Part shown: positions 9,299 through 17,610 of the stretch, in pieces
Layout: each line of letters begins with the position of its first letter
Position numbering within the stretch: the first letter of the stretch is position 1
Source of the DNA: Gramella sp. AN32
GTDB taxonomy: Bacteria > Bacteroidota > Bacteroidia > Flavobacteriales > Flavobacteriaceae
Length of the DNA stretch: 64,000 nucleotides
Assembly (NCBI RefSeq): GCF_023718305.1
Contig: NZ_QEYO01000002.1
Location: 310,001 to 374,000, forward strand
Direction: 5' to 3'
Notes under the pieces: generated by a model
The model's database searches: none
What the model was told of the DNA's origin: nothing
Seen by the model: only the letters and a program-made list of their open reading frames with translations
Position numbers and translations under genes: made by a program

Positions 9299-12148
9299 TT
9301 ATTTTACTTCGAAAGCAGTTTCCGCTTTTTTACCATTTAGATTGAGCTCGAGCATATACTTTCCTTTTGGGATGTAATATTTCTCATCTGCAGCTTTTTC
9401 AAGAGCCGTTTTTTCATCGGACTTATCCAGTTTTTCCGCAGCGCCTTCAGTGATACTGAGATCATAATTTCCTGTATTAAAACCCTTATCGGCTTCTATT
9501 TCCATTTGTTGAAGTTCAGCTCCACCTTCAGTCTTAATTTTAATCGTTGCATTTCCGGCTTTATCTGCATAGAACGTAAATGGCAATTCCGGCTGATAAG
9601 GATCCATCCATTTATTATAGGAATTTCCCCATCGGGATGAAAACCTAACCGATTCCGCTGAAGAAATACTTACCGCGCTTTTCATTTTCTCCATATCCAT
9701 ATTCGAAATAGCGGCAATATCTGCGATATAGAGAGAACGACCGTGAGTTCCCACAACCAGGTCTTCAGCTTCTTTTTGAATTCTAAGATCATGAACAGCC
9801 ACATTTGGAATATTGGTATTGAATGCCTGCCATTTTCCGCCTTTATCCAGAGAAACATACACGCCGTTATCGGTTCCCAAGTATAGAATATTTTCATTTT
9901 TCGCATCTTCCCTAATCACATTTACCGGAGACAATGGCAAATTGGAAGCAATAGATTTCCATGTTTTCCCCATGTCTTCAGAAACATAGACGTATGGTTT
10001 AAAATCATCCCAACGATACCCGTTTAAGGTTGCATATACTCGATTTTTAGCATGTTCTGAAGCGATCAACCGGGAAACCCAAAGGTCTTTAGGCATCGTC
10101 GTGCTGATATTTGTCCAGGTTCCGCCGCCATTTTCAGTAACATGAATCAATCCGTCGTCGCTACCAGTATAAATAAGGCCAAATTGGAACGGGGATTCAC
10201 TTATCGTAGTTAAAGTCCCATAGGCAACGTCACCTTTTTTGCCGCCCTGAGTTAAATCTTCTGAAATCATATCCCAGGTATCACCCTGATCCATACTACG
10301 CATCAATTTGTTCCCTCCCATATATAGAATATCCTGATTGTGGCTGGAAAGTAAAATTGGCGTTTGCCAGTTGAAGCGATACGGACTTTCGCCCAATTCA
10401 TGTTTTGGGGTAATAAATTCCTGCTCTTCGGTTTCTCTATTTATTCTGAAGTAATTTCCGAATTGAAATCCGGTATAGACAATATTGGAATTTCTGGAAT
10501 CGATCTCGACCTGCATCCCATCACCGCCCATAATCGATTCATAATTATATTGTCCTGAAGCAGCCCAACGTGAACTCTCTTCATTGGTGTGCGGTCCTAC
10601 CCAAACTCCGTTGTCCTGTAGCCCGCCATAAACATTATAGGGTTTTTCATTATCCACATTTACGGAATAAAACTGGCCTACGGAAGGAGAATTATTCTTG
10701 ATCCAGTTTTCCCCATCATCGTAGGAAATATTTATTCCACCATCGTTTCCATTGATTAGGTGACCGGATTGATTGGGATTGATCCAAAGCGCATGATGAT
10801 CGGCATGCACATTTGCAGCATCGATAGATTCAAAAGTTTTTCCTCCATCTTTAGATTTCAGGATGGGTACACCATAGATATATATGGCTTCCTTATCCTG
10901 AGGGTCTACGTGCACCATTCCAAAATAATAGCCATAGCTGTAATATACGTCGTCCAGGAATTCATCATGGGTTTTTTTCCAGGTTTTCCCAGCGTCATCG
11001 CTTCGATAAACTTCCGCGCCTATAACGGGTGTGTCAAAAAGCATGGAATTGGCATCTTCCAGGTAAATGGCAAGGTCGTTTGGAGTGATCTCATCATTTT
11101 TCACCATCGTTTTTACCTTTTCTGCCGTGTATTTATCCTGAAAATTGTTGGATCTCAAGTACTCTTCAAGTTCTTTATCATCAAGTTTCGCGAAGGCATT
11201 TTTATTCATTTTTTTGAATTCATCCTTCTGTAAACCTTTTGGTTCTTTTTTATCTTTTTCCCGCCTATTCTGATTGTCTACAATAGCATAAACGGTATTC
11301 GCATCGAAAACCACCATTCCAATTCTTCCTACCCCTTCACCCTGCGGAAAACCGGATTGTTTCGTAGAAATAAGTTTCCAGTTAGTACCGGCGTCTGTAC
11401 TTTTATAGATACCGCTGTTTTCGCCACTTTCCACAAAATTCCAGGCTTTCCGGTCTTTGTCCCATGCAGCAGCATACATTTCTGAAAAATTATCAGGGTT
11501 TACGGCTACATCGATAATTCCTGTAGATGCATTGATGAATAGGGTTTTCGTCCAGTTCTTACCCCCATCAGTGGTTTTAAAAATTCCTCTCTCAGCATTT
11601 TCAGAATATAAATGCCCCGTTACGCCCACTACAATTTCAGAAGGATTTTCAGGATTAATTAAAATTCGGCTAATGTGATGGGAATCGGGAAGCCCCATAA
11701 ATTCCCAGTTTTCGCCTTTATCTTCAGATTTTAATAATCCGATTCCTGCGTAGGAAGAGCGGGAAGCATTCACTTCACCTGTGCCCACCCAAATAGTTCC
11801 GGTATTCCAGTCTACCGCGATATCACCTATGTTTTGCGTAGGACTATTATCCATAACCGGAGAAAAACTGGTGCCGTTATTATTGGTATACCATAAACCA
11901 CCCGAAGCATAGGCTACATAGAATTCAATAGGATTTTGAGGATTTATATCAAAGTCGGTTACCCGGCCGCTCATCACGGTAGGACCAATATTTTGTAAAG
12001 GCAGATTTTTTACAATCGAACTATTGTTGAGATCCTGTTTTTTGGTAAAAGCTGATTTTAGATCGGCTCCACTGGTTGCAGGTTGCTGTGCGAAAACAGA
12101 AGAAATTCCAAGTAAAAAAATACTGAAAAGCGTGGTTGTTTGTTTCAT
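9299..12148 (-). CDS. Secreted sortilin/VPS10-like BNR-repeat protein
   Basis: 949 residues with a signal peptide ending near FAQQ (residue 22). About ten Asp-box motifs of the SxDxGxTW form are spread over the protein, for example SEDKGENW, TTDGGKNW, STDAGTNW, SDDAGKTW, SKDGGKTF, SYDDGENW, SMDQGDTW, SEDMGKTW and SLDKGGKW. These predict a large beta-propeller of the sialidase/sortilin class. Bacteroidota carry many such 'glycosyl hydrolase' annotated proteins, but no catalytic residues could be assigned, so binding or an unknown hydrolytic role are both possible. A charged insertion at about 300-360 interrupts the repeats. The C-terminus has no type IX secretion tail that I recognise. It is transcribed alone. 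Confidence 0.85.
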   Translation of the reverse strand: MKQTTTLFSIFLLGISSVFAQQPATSGADLKSAFTKKQDLNNSSIVKNLPLQNIGPTVMSGRVTDFDINPQNPIEFYVAYASGGLWYTNNNGTSFSPVMDNSPTQNIGDIAVDWNTGTIWVGTGEVNASRSSYAGIGLLKSEDKGENWEFMGLPDSHHISRILINPENPSEIVVGVTGHLYSENAERGIFKTTDGGKNWTKTLFINASTGIIDVAVNPDNFSEMYAAAWDKDRKAWNFVESGENSGIYKSTDAGTNWKLISTKQSGFPQGEGVGRIGMVVFDANTVYAIVDNQNRREKDKKEPKGLQKDEFKKMNKNAFAKLDDKELEEYLRSNNFQDKYTAEKVKTMVKNDEITPNDLAIYLEDANSMLFDTPVIGAEVYRSDDAGKTWKKTHDEFLDDVYYSYGYYFGMVHVDPQDKEAIYIYGVPILKSKDGGKTFESIDAANVHADHHALWINPNQSGHLINGNDGGINISYDDGENWIKNNSPSVGQFYSVNVDNEKPYNVYGGLQDNGVWVGPHTNEESSRWAASGQYNYESIMGGDGMQVEIDSRNSNIVYTGFQFGNYFRINRETEEQEFITPKHELGESPYRFNWQTPILLSSHNQDILYMGGNKLMRSMDQGDTWDMISEDLTQGGKKGDVAYGTLTTISESPFQFGLIYTGSDDGLIHVTENGGGTWTNISTTMPKDLWVSRLIASEHAKNRVYATLNGYRWDDFKPYVYVSEDMGKTWKSIASNLPLSPVNVIREDAKNENILYLGTDNGVYVSLDKGGKWQAFNTNIPNVAVHDLRIQKEAEDLVVGTHGRSLYIADIAAISNMDMEKMKSAVSISSAESVRFSSRWGNSYNKWMDPYQPELPFTFYADKAGNATIKIKTEGGAELQQMEIEADKGFNTGNYDLSITEGAAEKLDKSDEKTALEKAADEKYYIPKGKYMLELNLNGKKAETAFEVK

Positions 12149-12266
12149 AAATTTTTTTGTGAATGCTTAAAAATACTAAAACCCTTGGTTCCTGAAAATT
12201 TTAATTGCCAATAATAGGGATTGTTTACAATTCCCGTTAATTTTGAGAAAATTGAAAAATACACCC

Positions 12267-13556
12267 ATGAAGTACGATAGAATAGATGCTCAACTTTTTA
12301 TAAAAAACAGAAAGAATTTCATGAAAGAAATGAAGCCGAAGAGTCTTGCAGTTTTTAATTCTAATGATATTTACCCAATTGGGGCAGATAGTACCATGCC
12401 TTTTGAGCAAAACAGGGATTTATTTTATTTAAGCGGCGTAGACCAGGAAGAAAGTATTTTGGTTTTGTTCCCCGATGCGCCAGATCCTAAACACAGGGAA
12501 ATTCTCTTTTTGACTGAAACCAATGAACATATTGCTATTTGGGAAGGAGCAAAACTTACCAAAGATGATGCCATTGAAGTAAGCGGAATAAAAACTGTGT
12601 ATTGGAAAAAGGATTTTGAGCGGGTTTTTTATGAAGTGATGACCCAGGCAGAAATTGTTTATTTCAATACCAATGAGCATTATCGTGCCAATCATCAAAC
12701 TGAAACTAGGGAAGATCGATTTATTAAAACCTGTAAGGAAAAATATCCTGCCCATCAGGTAGCCAAGTCCAATCCTATTTTACAAAGATTGCGTTCGGTA
12801 AAAGATTCCATCGAACTGGATTTAATGCAAAAGGCTTGTGATATTACTGAAAAAGCCTTTCGCAGAACTTTGGGATTTGTAAAACCCGGAGTTTGGGAAT
12901 ATGAAATCGAAGCGGAATATTATCACGAAATGATCAGGAACCGCTCTCGGGGCTTTGCCTATACGCCCATCATCGCCAGCGGGAATAATGCCAATGTGCT
13001 GCATTATGTTCAAAATAATAACCAGTGTAAAGCCGGGGAACTTATTTTACTGGACACTGGTGCGGAATATGCCAATTACTCCAGTGATTTGAGCAGGACG
13101 ATTCCGGTTTCCGGAAAATATTCTGAAAGACAAAAAGAAGTGTATAATGCGGTTAATAAAGTTAAAAATGAAGCGACAAAGATGCTTGTTCCCGGTACAA
13201 TGTGGAAAGAATATCATGTGGAGGTGGGGAAACTGATGACTTCAGAATTGTTGAGGCTTAAATTAATCGATAAAGCCGATGTGCAAAAAGAGGATCCCGA
13301 ATGGCCAGCTTATAAAAAGTATTTTATGCATGGGACGTCACATCATATAGGTCTGGATACACATGATTATGGGATTCTTACAGAAAAAATGCAGGCTAAC
13401 CAGGTTTTTACAGTGGAGCCGGGAATTTATATTCCAGATGAAGGCTTCGGAATTCGTTTGGAAGACGATGTAGTGATTCAGGAAAGTGGAGAGCCTTTTA
13501 ATTTAATGCGGAATATTCCAATTGAAGCTGAAGAGATCGAAGATCTTATGAACTAA
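12267..13556 (+). CDS. pepP: Xaa-Pro aminopeptidase (aminopeptidase P, M24B)
   Basis: 429 residues from the ATG at 12267. A longer frame opens at a TTG at 12243, but a -7 box TAATTTTG at 12238-12245 overlaps that codon, so the ATG is preferred. It removes an N-terminal residue preceding proline. The N-terminal creatinase-like domain (SNDIYPIGADSTMPF) is followed by the pita-bread domain with the dinuclear metal ligands: Asp in LLDTGAEY and SSDLSRT, His in GTSHHIGLD, Glu in TVEPGIYIP and Glu in GIRLEDDVV. The protein is cytosolic, without a signal peptide. A hairpin terminator follows. Confidence 0.93.
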   Translation: MKYDRIDAQLFIKNRKNFMKEMKPKSLAVFNSNDIYPIGADSTMPFEQNRDLFYLSGVDQEESILVLFPDAPDPKHREILFLTETNEHIAIWEGAKLTKDDAIEVSGIKTVYWKKDFERVFYEVMTQAEIVYFNTNEHYRANHQTETREDRFIKTCKEKYPAHQVAKSNPILQRLRSVKDSIELDLMQKACDITEKAFRRTLGFVKPGVWEYEIEAEYYHEMIRNRSRGFAYTPIIASGNNANVLHYVQNNNQCKAGELILLDTGAEYANYSSDLSRTIPVSGKYSERQKEVYNAVNKVKNEATKMLVPGTMWKEYHVEVGKLMTSELLRLKLIDKADVQKEDPEWPAYKKYFMHGTSHHIGLDTHDYGILTEKMQANQVFTVEPGIYIPDEGFGIRLEDDVVIQESGEPFNLMRNIPIEAEEIEDLMN

Positions 13557-13576
13557 TTTTCATAAAAATAAAACAG

Positions 13577-13604
13577 AGCCATCATGAAAATGATGGTTTT
13601 TTTT
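13577..13604 (+). terminator. Intrinsic terminator after pepP
   Basis: Stem CCATCAT/ATGATGG with a GAAA loop (13579-13596), extended by wobble pairs, followed by eight T. Confidence 0.88.
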
Positions 13605-13624
13605 GATGCAAAAAATTAAAATTC

Positions 13625-13640
13625 TGGCAAAGGTTTTGCA
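13625..13640 (+). promoter_or_regulatory. Sigma-54-type -24/-12 promoter candidate
   Basis: TGGCAAAGGTTTTGCA has GG and GC exactly 12 bases apart and matches the consensus TGGCAC-N5-TTGCA at every core base except the last C of the first block. Transcription would start near 13652 and run through the gene-poor stretch towards the zinc-ribbon gene at 14145. No upstream activator site could be identified. Confidence 0.5.
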
Positions 13641-14073
13641 TTTTATAGTGTCGTGAAATTTATCAATGATACTAACCTGTATTTCTAAAGGTGTGTATTT
13701 AATTAAGGTTTATACAAATTTTTTAAAATCAGTCAATTAGGATTTTTTATTTAAAATTCAATCTAATGATTTTTGGAATCGCTCTAATTTTTTGTTAAGA
13801 TAGTTGGGGAAAGGTGTAGAAATATTCAACAAAATTGGCCAAGAAGAAAATTTTAAGTGCGTAACGGATTCATTTATGTAGGAAAAGTATTACGTATTAT
13901 ATTTTATAAAAAGCACTCTTGTTTTATTAAATTTTCAGATGATATGAAGTGCTCCAACGAATTGATTTTTAGAAAACTCTATAATATATAGTGCTTTGAG
14001 AGAAATAAAATTTTTAAACATATATGAGAAATCGACTCTCAAAATTGGGATAAACATGCATTTCATCGAATAA
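13641..14073 (+). other. Long gene-free stretch, possible leader or non-coding RNA
   Basis: No reading frame worth calling was seen on either strand. The stretch is AT-rich and contains a repeated AAGTGC/GCACTT word: AAAGCACT at 13910-13917, AAGTGCT at 13948-13954 and AGTGCTTT at 13990-13997. The first and the last of these are perfect complements and can close an 80-base structured loop. It lies between the sigma-54-like site and an independent sigma-A promoter. Confidence 0.4.
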
Positions 14074-14103
14074 TTGATACATTTTGTCTGTTAATTAACT
14101 TTA
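14074..14103 (+). promoter_or_regulatory. Sigma-A promoter of the small zinc-ribbon gene
   Basis: TTG (14074-14076), a 19-base spacer and TAACTTTA (14096-14103) match the Bacteroidota consensus with one deviation in the last base. The predicted start near 14108 leaves a leader of about 37 bases. Confidence 0.55.
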
Positions 14104-14144
14104 ATTTAATAATTTAGGAATAGAAAATCAAAAATCTAAGCAAT

Positions 14145-14402
14145 ATGAACCAATCTAGCCCCTCTTCATTTTCATTAGCGAAGGTACATTGTAACATGTT
14201 TGGCCATAAATTAAAAGTATCCAAAAATATCACGAATCATGTTCATGAATACAAGTGCGCAAAATGCGGTATGGAAATGACCGATACTGCCGACGGCTTA
14301 TTAGCCCGGTTAACTCCAAAATTTAAGGAGACCAACGCCTTCCTCGCTAAAATTCACCAAAAAAGAAAAAAAAGGCATCAGCTTTTCGCCGAAGCTTCTT
14401 AA
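14145..14402 (+). CDS. Small zinc-ribbon-like protein, DUF1660-like
   Basis: 85 residues. CNMFGHKLKV near residues 17-26 and CAKCGME near 38-44 make a CxxxGH ... CxxCG pattern, likely one zinc site. This resembles the short DUF1660 phage-type proteins (C..FGH..-CxxCG), but the assignment is by eye. The C-terminus is strongly basic (KIHQKRKKRHQ), compatible with nucleic-acid binding. The stop codon interlocks with that of the convergent lipoprotein gene through a shared TTAA. Function is unknown. Confidence 0.7.
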   Translation: MNQSSPSSFSLAKVHCNMFGHKLKVSKNITNHVHEYKCAKCGMEMTDTADGLLARLTPKFKETNAFLAKIHQKRKKRHQLFAEAS

Positions 14403-14863
14403 TTTCCTTCCGAAATATCTTCTTGAATCACTCTGGTATTTGTTTGAAAATCAAAACCAACATTAACAGATTTTTCTCCATCGGTGATATATTGAAATAT
14501 GGGATATCCAATATAGCCATCATAAGGCCCCACTTCAGATAATAAAAAGTATATTTTTCCTATATTTTCTTCAGGATAAAATTTGATACCATTTTGTCTA
14601 TACCCTTTCACTGAGTATAGCTCATTCTGATTTCTATTGTTCACCGATGTAGACATAGTACGGCTAATGATCTCATTATATCCGTTAGTTTGATAATGCA
14701 CGATTTTATAAGAAAATGGCTGTCCCTCATTCTTGGGATATATATAAACAGAATATATATAATCATCTTCCGCAGTAAGATCTTTAAACTCATAAAGATT
14801 TTCTCCACTACAGGAATACAGAAAGATTACGCAAATTAGAATAGCAATAATTCTTTTCATCAT
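14399..14863 (-). CDS. Putative lipoprotein, unknown function
   Basis: 154 residues (or 153 from the second Met). The N-terminus is a lipoprotein signal with Cys in FLYSCSG at residue 18. The mature part is rich in Tyr, Asn and Glu and has no motif I recognise; it is probably a small beta-rich periplasmic or outer-membrane-anchored protein. It is convergent with, and overlaps by four bases, the zinc-ribbon gene. Confidence 0.7.
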   Translation of the reverse strand: MMKRIIAILICVIFLYSCSGENLYEFKDLTAEDDYIYSVYIYPKNEGQPFSYKIVHYQTNGYNEIISRTMSTSVNNRNQNELYSVKGYRQNGIKFYPEENIGKIYFLLSEVGPYDGYIGYPIFQYITDGEKSVNVGFDFQTNTRVIQEDISEGN

Positions 14864-14905
14864 TCTTTATTATGTATATCCGTTTTCTGCCCTAAAAGTT
14901 CTTTC

Positions 14906-14985
14906 GTCACCCTGAATTTATTTCAGGGTCTCCATATTACATTGATTTACATTGAAATGAGATTCTGAAACAAGTTCAGAATGAC
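14906..14985. repeat. Double-hairpin intergenic repeat (copy A)
   Basis: Two hairpins face each other. The first is GTCACCCTGAA-TTTAT-TTCAGGGTCTC (14906-14932) and the second is GAGATTCTGAA-ACAAG-TTCAGAATGAC (14959-14985). The whole unit is also an inverted repeat. It sits between divergent genes at 14863 and 15077. Confidence 0.8.
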
Positions 14986-15076
14986 ATCATTTTTCAGTTT
15001 AGGATGCTTTACGGACAAACAAATTCTTTATTTTAAATCTGAATAATAAAGCATTTAATTGAATTTTCCTATTATT

Positions 15077-15976
15077 GTGAAAACTCGTACTATCAAAGCT
15101 TTTCCATTTTTTTTAAAATTTATCTTCGGTTTTTTTTTTCTCTTCAACCTAACAGAAAAAACTGTTGCACAAAACAATGATTTCGAGGCCGGATTTATGA
15201 ATGTGGGTATAGGATCTATTTTAGGGGGTGTAGGTGCGCTTATCAATAAGAGACCTGAAGAAAAATTCGGAAAGATATTATTTAAAGGAATGGGGCAGGG
15301 AGCCCTGGGTGGATATTTGGTTTTTGAGAGTAAACGATTGGTTCGAGAATTTGCCAAAAGTGGAAATTATACCTACATCTGGCCGTCTAAAATTGTAAAT
15401 TCCGTGGGAACCTCTATTATTGAAAATGCCGCTGCCAAACGTGATTTGTGGGCGCGTTGGCATTTAAACATAGGCTTTAATAGATTGGAAATTAATACAA
15501 AGGAAAATTTTAAATTGAGTTACAGGATAATGCCTATGGATTTGTTGGCTACAGCCTATCAGGCTGTGGATGCAAAACCCGATTGGAAAATGAGTGTTCG
15601 AGTTGGGACTTTTGTCTTTAGAACTAGCGAAATAGGTCAAGAAATTGGATATTATGGCCGGGCGTTTGGGAACAGTATTCAACTCTTAGATAATATCTAC
15701 GGTGATTTAGCGCTTCCACATGAAATCATTCACACCTATCAATATGAAAGTTTTTCTGGTTTCAATAATTATTTCGATACAACCGAAGCACGTTTCTCTA
15801 AAAATCATCAAATCCTAAAAATCTATAGAAGCATATTTTATACCGATTATAATCTTCTTCTGGGAGGTTTAATAAGTATTATTGACAATCCTAAAAGATT
15901 GAATGAAGGAATAATAGAATCTGAAGCGCGCTATTTCGGAAATTCCGACCTGATTAATAAAATTCGCTATAACTAA
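15077..15976 (+). CDS. Exported protein with an HExxH motif, unknown family
   Basis: 299 residues from a GTG at 15077; an in-frame TTG at 15059 would add six. Neither start is certain. A signal peptide with a Phe-rich core ends near VAQNN. A Gly-rich hydrophobic segment follows (GIGSILGGVGALI). HEIIH lies near residue 215-219, and a later acidic ESEARYFG could supply a third metal ligand, a pattern seen in several metallopeptidase families. Family membership is not recognised, so peptidase activity is only a possibility. Its stop codon interlocks with that of thiL on the other strand. Confidence 0.6.
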   Translation: MKTRTIKAFPFFLKFIFGFFFLFNLTEKTVAQNNDFEAGFMNVGIGSILGGVGALINKRPEEKFGKILFKGMGQGALGGYLVFESKRLVREFAKSGNYTYIWPSKIVNSVGTSIIENAAAKRDLWARWHLNIGFNRLEINTKENFKLSYRIMPMDLLATAYQAVDAKPDWKMSVRVGTFVFRTSEIGQEIGYYGRAFGNSIQLLDNIYGDLALPHEIIHTYQYESFSGFNNYFDTTEARFSKNHQILKIYRSIFYTDYNLLLGGLISIIDNPKRLNEGIIESEARYFGNSDLINKIRYN

Positions 15977-17025
15977 TCCTCTTCTTTCAGAGAATTCCAT
16001 CCACGCGCGATAATGGGTAATTTTTGATTGGCCCGGGTGATCAGATGGATTCCTTCGCTTTCTTCAGTCATATGCCCGATAATACTCATATTTGGATTCC
16101 CTTTGATCTTGTCAAAATCACTTTGGGGAATGGTAAAAAGTAATTCATAATCTTCTCCACCGCTTAAGGCAATGGTGGTGCTGTCAATATCAAATTCTTC
16201 ACACACAGAAATCACTGCAGGATCTAATGGAATTTTCTCCTCGAAAAGGTTCATTCCTGTTTTTGAACTTTTACACAAATGGATAATTTCTGAACTTAAT
16301 CCATCACTAATATCGATCATACTGGTAGGTTGAATGTCTAATTGCCTTAGCATTTCAGAAATATCTTTTCTGGCTTCAGGCTTTAATTGCCTTTCAATTA
16401 AATAAGTATATTGATCAAGATCTGGCTGCGCATTGGGATTGGCCTTAAAAACTTCTTTTTCCCTTTCTAAAACCTGAAGTCCCATATAGGCTGCGCCAAG
16501 ATCGCCCGTAACCACCAAAAGATCATTGGGTTTCCCCCCGCTCCGGTAAGCTATTTTTTCTTTTTCAGCAATACCAAGTGCGGTCACACTAATAATAAAT
16601 CCTGAAGTAGAAGAAGTGGTATCGCCACCTACAACATCCACATTATAAATTTTAGCGGCAAGCTGGACTCCGGCATAAAATTCTTCCAAAGCTTCAACCG
16701 GAAATCGATTGGATACTGCGATAGAGATAATCACCTGGGTAGCGGTTCCATTCATGGCGTAAATATCAGAAAGGTTTACGATCACCGCTTTATAGCCCAA
16801 ATGTTTTAGCGGCATATAAGCCAGGTCAAAATGAACACCCTCAATAAGAAAATCTGTACTTACCAGGGTTTCTTTGCCTTCATAATTCATTACTGCCGCA
16901 TCATCACCCACACCTTTTATGGTTGATGGGAGTTTGATTTTGATATCTTTAGTAAGATGATCTATCAACCCAAATTCACCAAGTTCTGAAAGGTTTGTCC
17001 TGCTTTCCTGACTATTCTCAAACAT
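15973..17025 (-). CDS. thiL: Thiamine-monophosphate kinase
   Basis: 350 residues. It phosphorylates thiamine monophosphate to the diphosphate cofactor, which the 2-oxoglutarate dehydrogenase at the window end needs. AIR-synthase-like fold with GVGDDAAV, STDFLIEGVHF, VVGGDTTSS and MIDISDGLSSE as Mg/ATP and substrate segments, in the usual order and spacing. A -7 box TATTTTTG (17044-17051, minus strand) lies just upstream, but no matching -33 element was found. Confidence 0.94.
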   Translation of the reverse strand: MFENSQESRTNLSELGEFGLIDHLTKDIKIKLPSTIKGVGDDAAVMNYEGKETLVSTDFLIEGVHFDLAYMPLKHLGYKAVIVNLSDIYAMNGTATQVIISIAVSNRFPVEALEEFYAGVQLAAKIYNVDVVGGDTTSSTSGFIISVTALGIAEKEKIAYRSGGKPNDLLVVTGDLGAAYMGLQVLEREKEVFKANPNAQPDLDQYTYLIERQLKPEARKDISEMLRQLDIQPTSMIDISDGLSSEIIHLCKSSKTGMNLFEEKIPLDPAVISVCEEFDIDSTTIALSGGEDYELLFTIPQSDFDKIKGNPNMSIIGHMTEESEGIHLITRANQKLPIIARGWNSLKEED

Positions 17026-17155
17026 GTACTAAAATTTAGAGTGCAAAAATAAACATATATAATAGAATATAGGAATTAGGCTGAAGGATTCGGAATTATT
17101 TCAGAAGAGGAAAAAGATATTTATTTTGATTGAAAACCTCTATGGGCAGATTCCT

Positions 17156-17204
17156 AAAACATATGTTTTCGCTATGGTTAAACGTATGCTTTGTAGTATA
17201 TTTG
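17156..17204 (+). promoter_or_regulatory. suf operon promoter with tandem operator-like palindromes
   Basis: TATATTTG at 17197-17204 is a perfect -7 box; the expected -33 position has TGG and not TTG. Upstream is the perfect palindrome AAAACATATGTTTT (17156-17169). A degenerate copy AAACGTATGCTTT lies at 17180-17192, 23 bases further on, inside the promoter. Two sites about two helical turns apart suggest a dimeric repressor, but the regulator is unknown. Confidence 0.5.
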
Positions 17205-17234
17205 TGCCTAATTTAGAATTAATCTTTGTAGACT

Positions 17235-17564
17235 ATGATTAAAGTTAGCGAAGAGGCTAAAAAGAAAATTTCAGCCTTGATGAGTGAAGAAGGTTTCAGT
17301 GTGCAGCAGGATTTTGTGCGCGTGGGCGTGAAGAGTGGAGGATGCTCCGGGCTATCTTATGAATTAAAGTTTGATGGTTCGAAGGCTGAAGACGATAAAT
17401 TGTTCGAAGACAACGATGTAAAAATCATTGTGGATAAGCGTAGTGTGCTTTATCTGGCAGGAACGATTTTAGAATTTTCCGGAGGTTTAAATGGGAAAGG
17501 ATTCGTTTTTAACAATCCCAATGCTCAAAGAACCTGTGGATGTGGGGAGAGTTTTTCTCTTTAA
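17235..17564 (+). CDS. sufA: Fe-S cluster assembly A-type carrier (HesB/IscA/SufA)
   Basis: 109 residues with the three conserved cysteines C37 (SGGCSGL), C101 and C103 (TCGCGES) that bind a transferred cluster. It receives Fe-S clusters from the SufBCD scaffold and passes them to apoproteins. First gene of the suf cluster, about 26 bases after the predicted transcription start. The name follows position in the cluster; IscA-type members are similar in sequence. Confidence 0.92.
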   Translation: MIKVSEEAKKKISALMSEEGFSVQQDFVRVGVKSGGCSGLSYELKFDGSKAEDDKLFEDNDVKIIVDKRSVLYLAGTILEFSGGLNGKGFVFNNPNAQRTCGCGESFSL

Positions 17565-17610
17565 AGAATTCCAAATTCCGGGTTTAAGATTTAAGATTAT
17601 CAATTTATAA

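Noticed and set aside
9153-9377. 74-codon plus-strand frame after cbpM
   Set aside because: It starts within the 9.2 kb repeat and runs into the 3' end of the opposite gene.
14145-14863. Zinc-ribbon gene and convergent lipoprotein gene as a toxin-antitoxin pair
   Set aside because: Opposite strands, and one partner has a lipoprotein signal; neither resembles a toxin.
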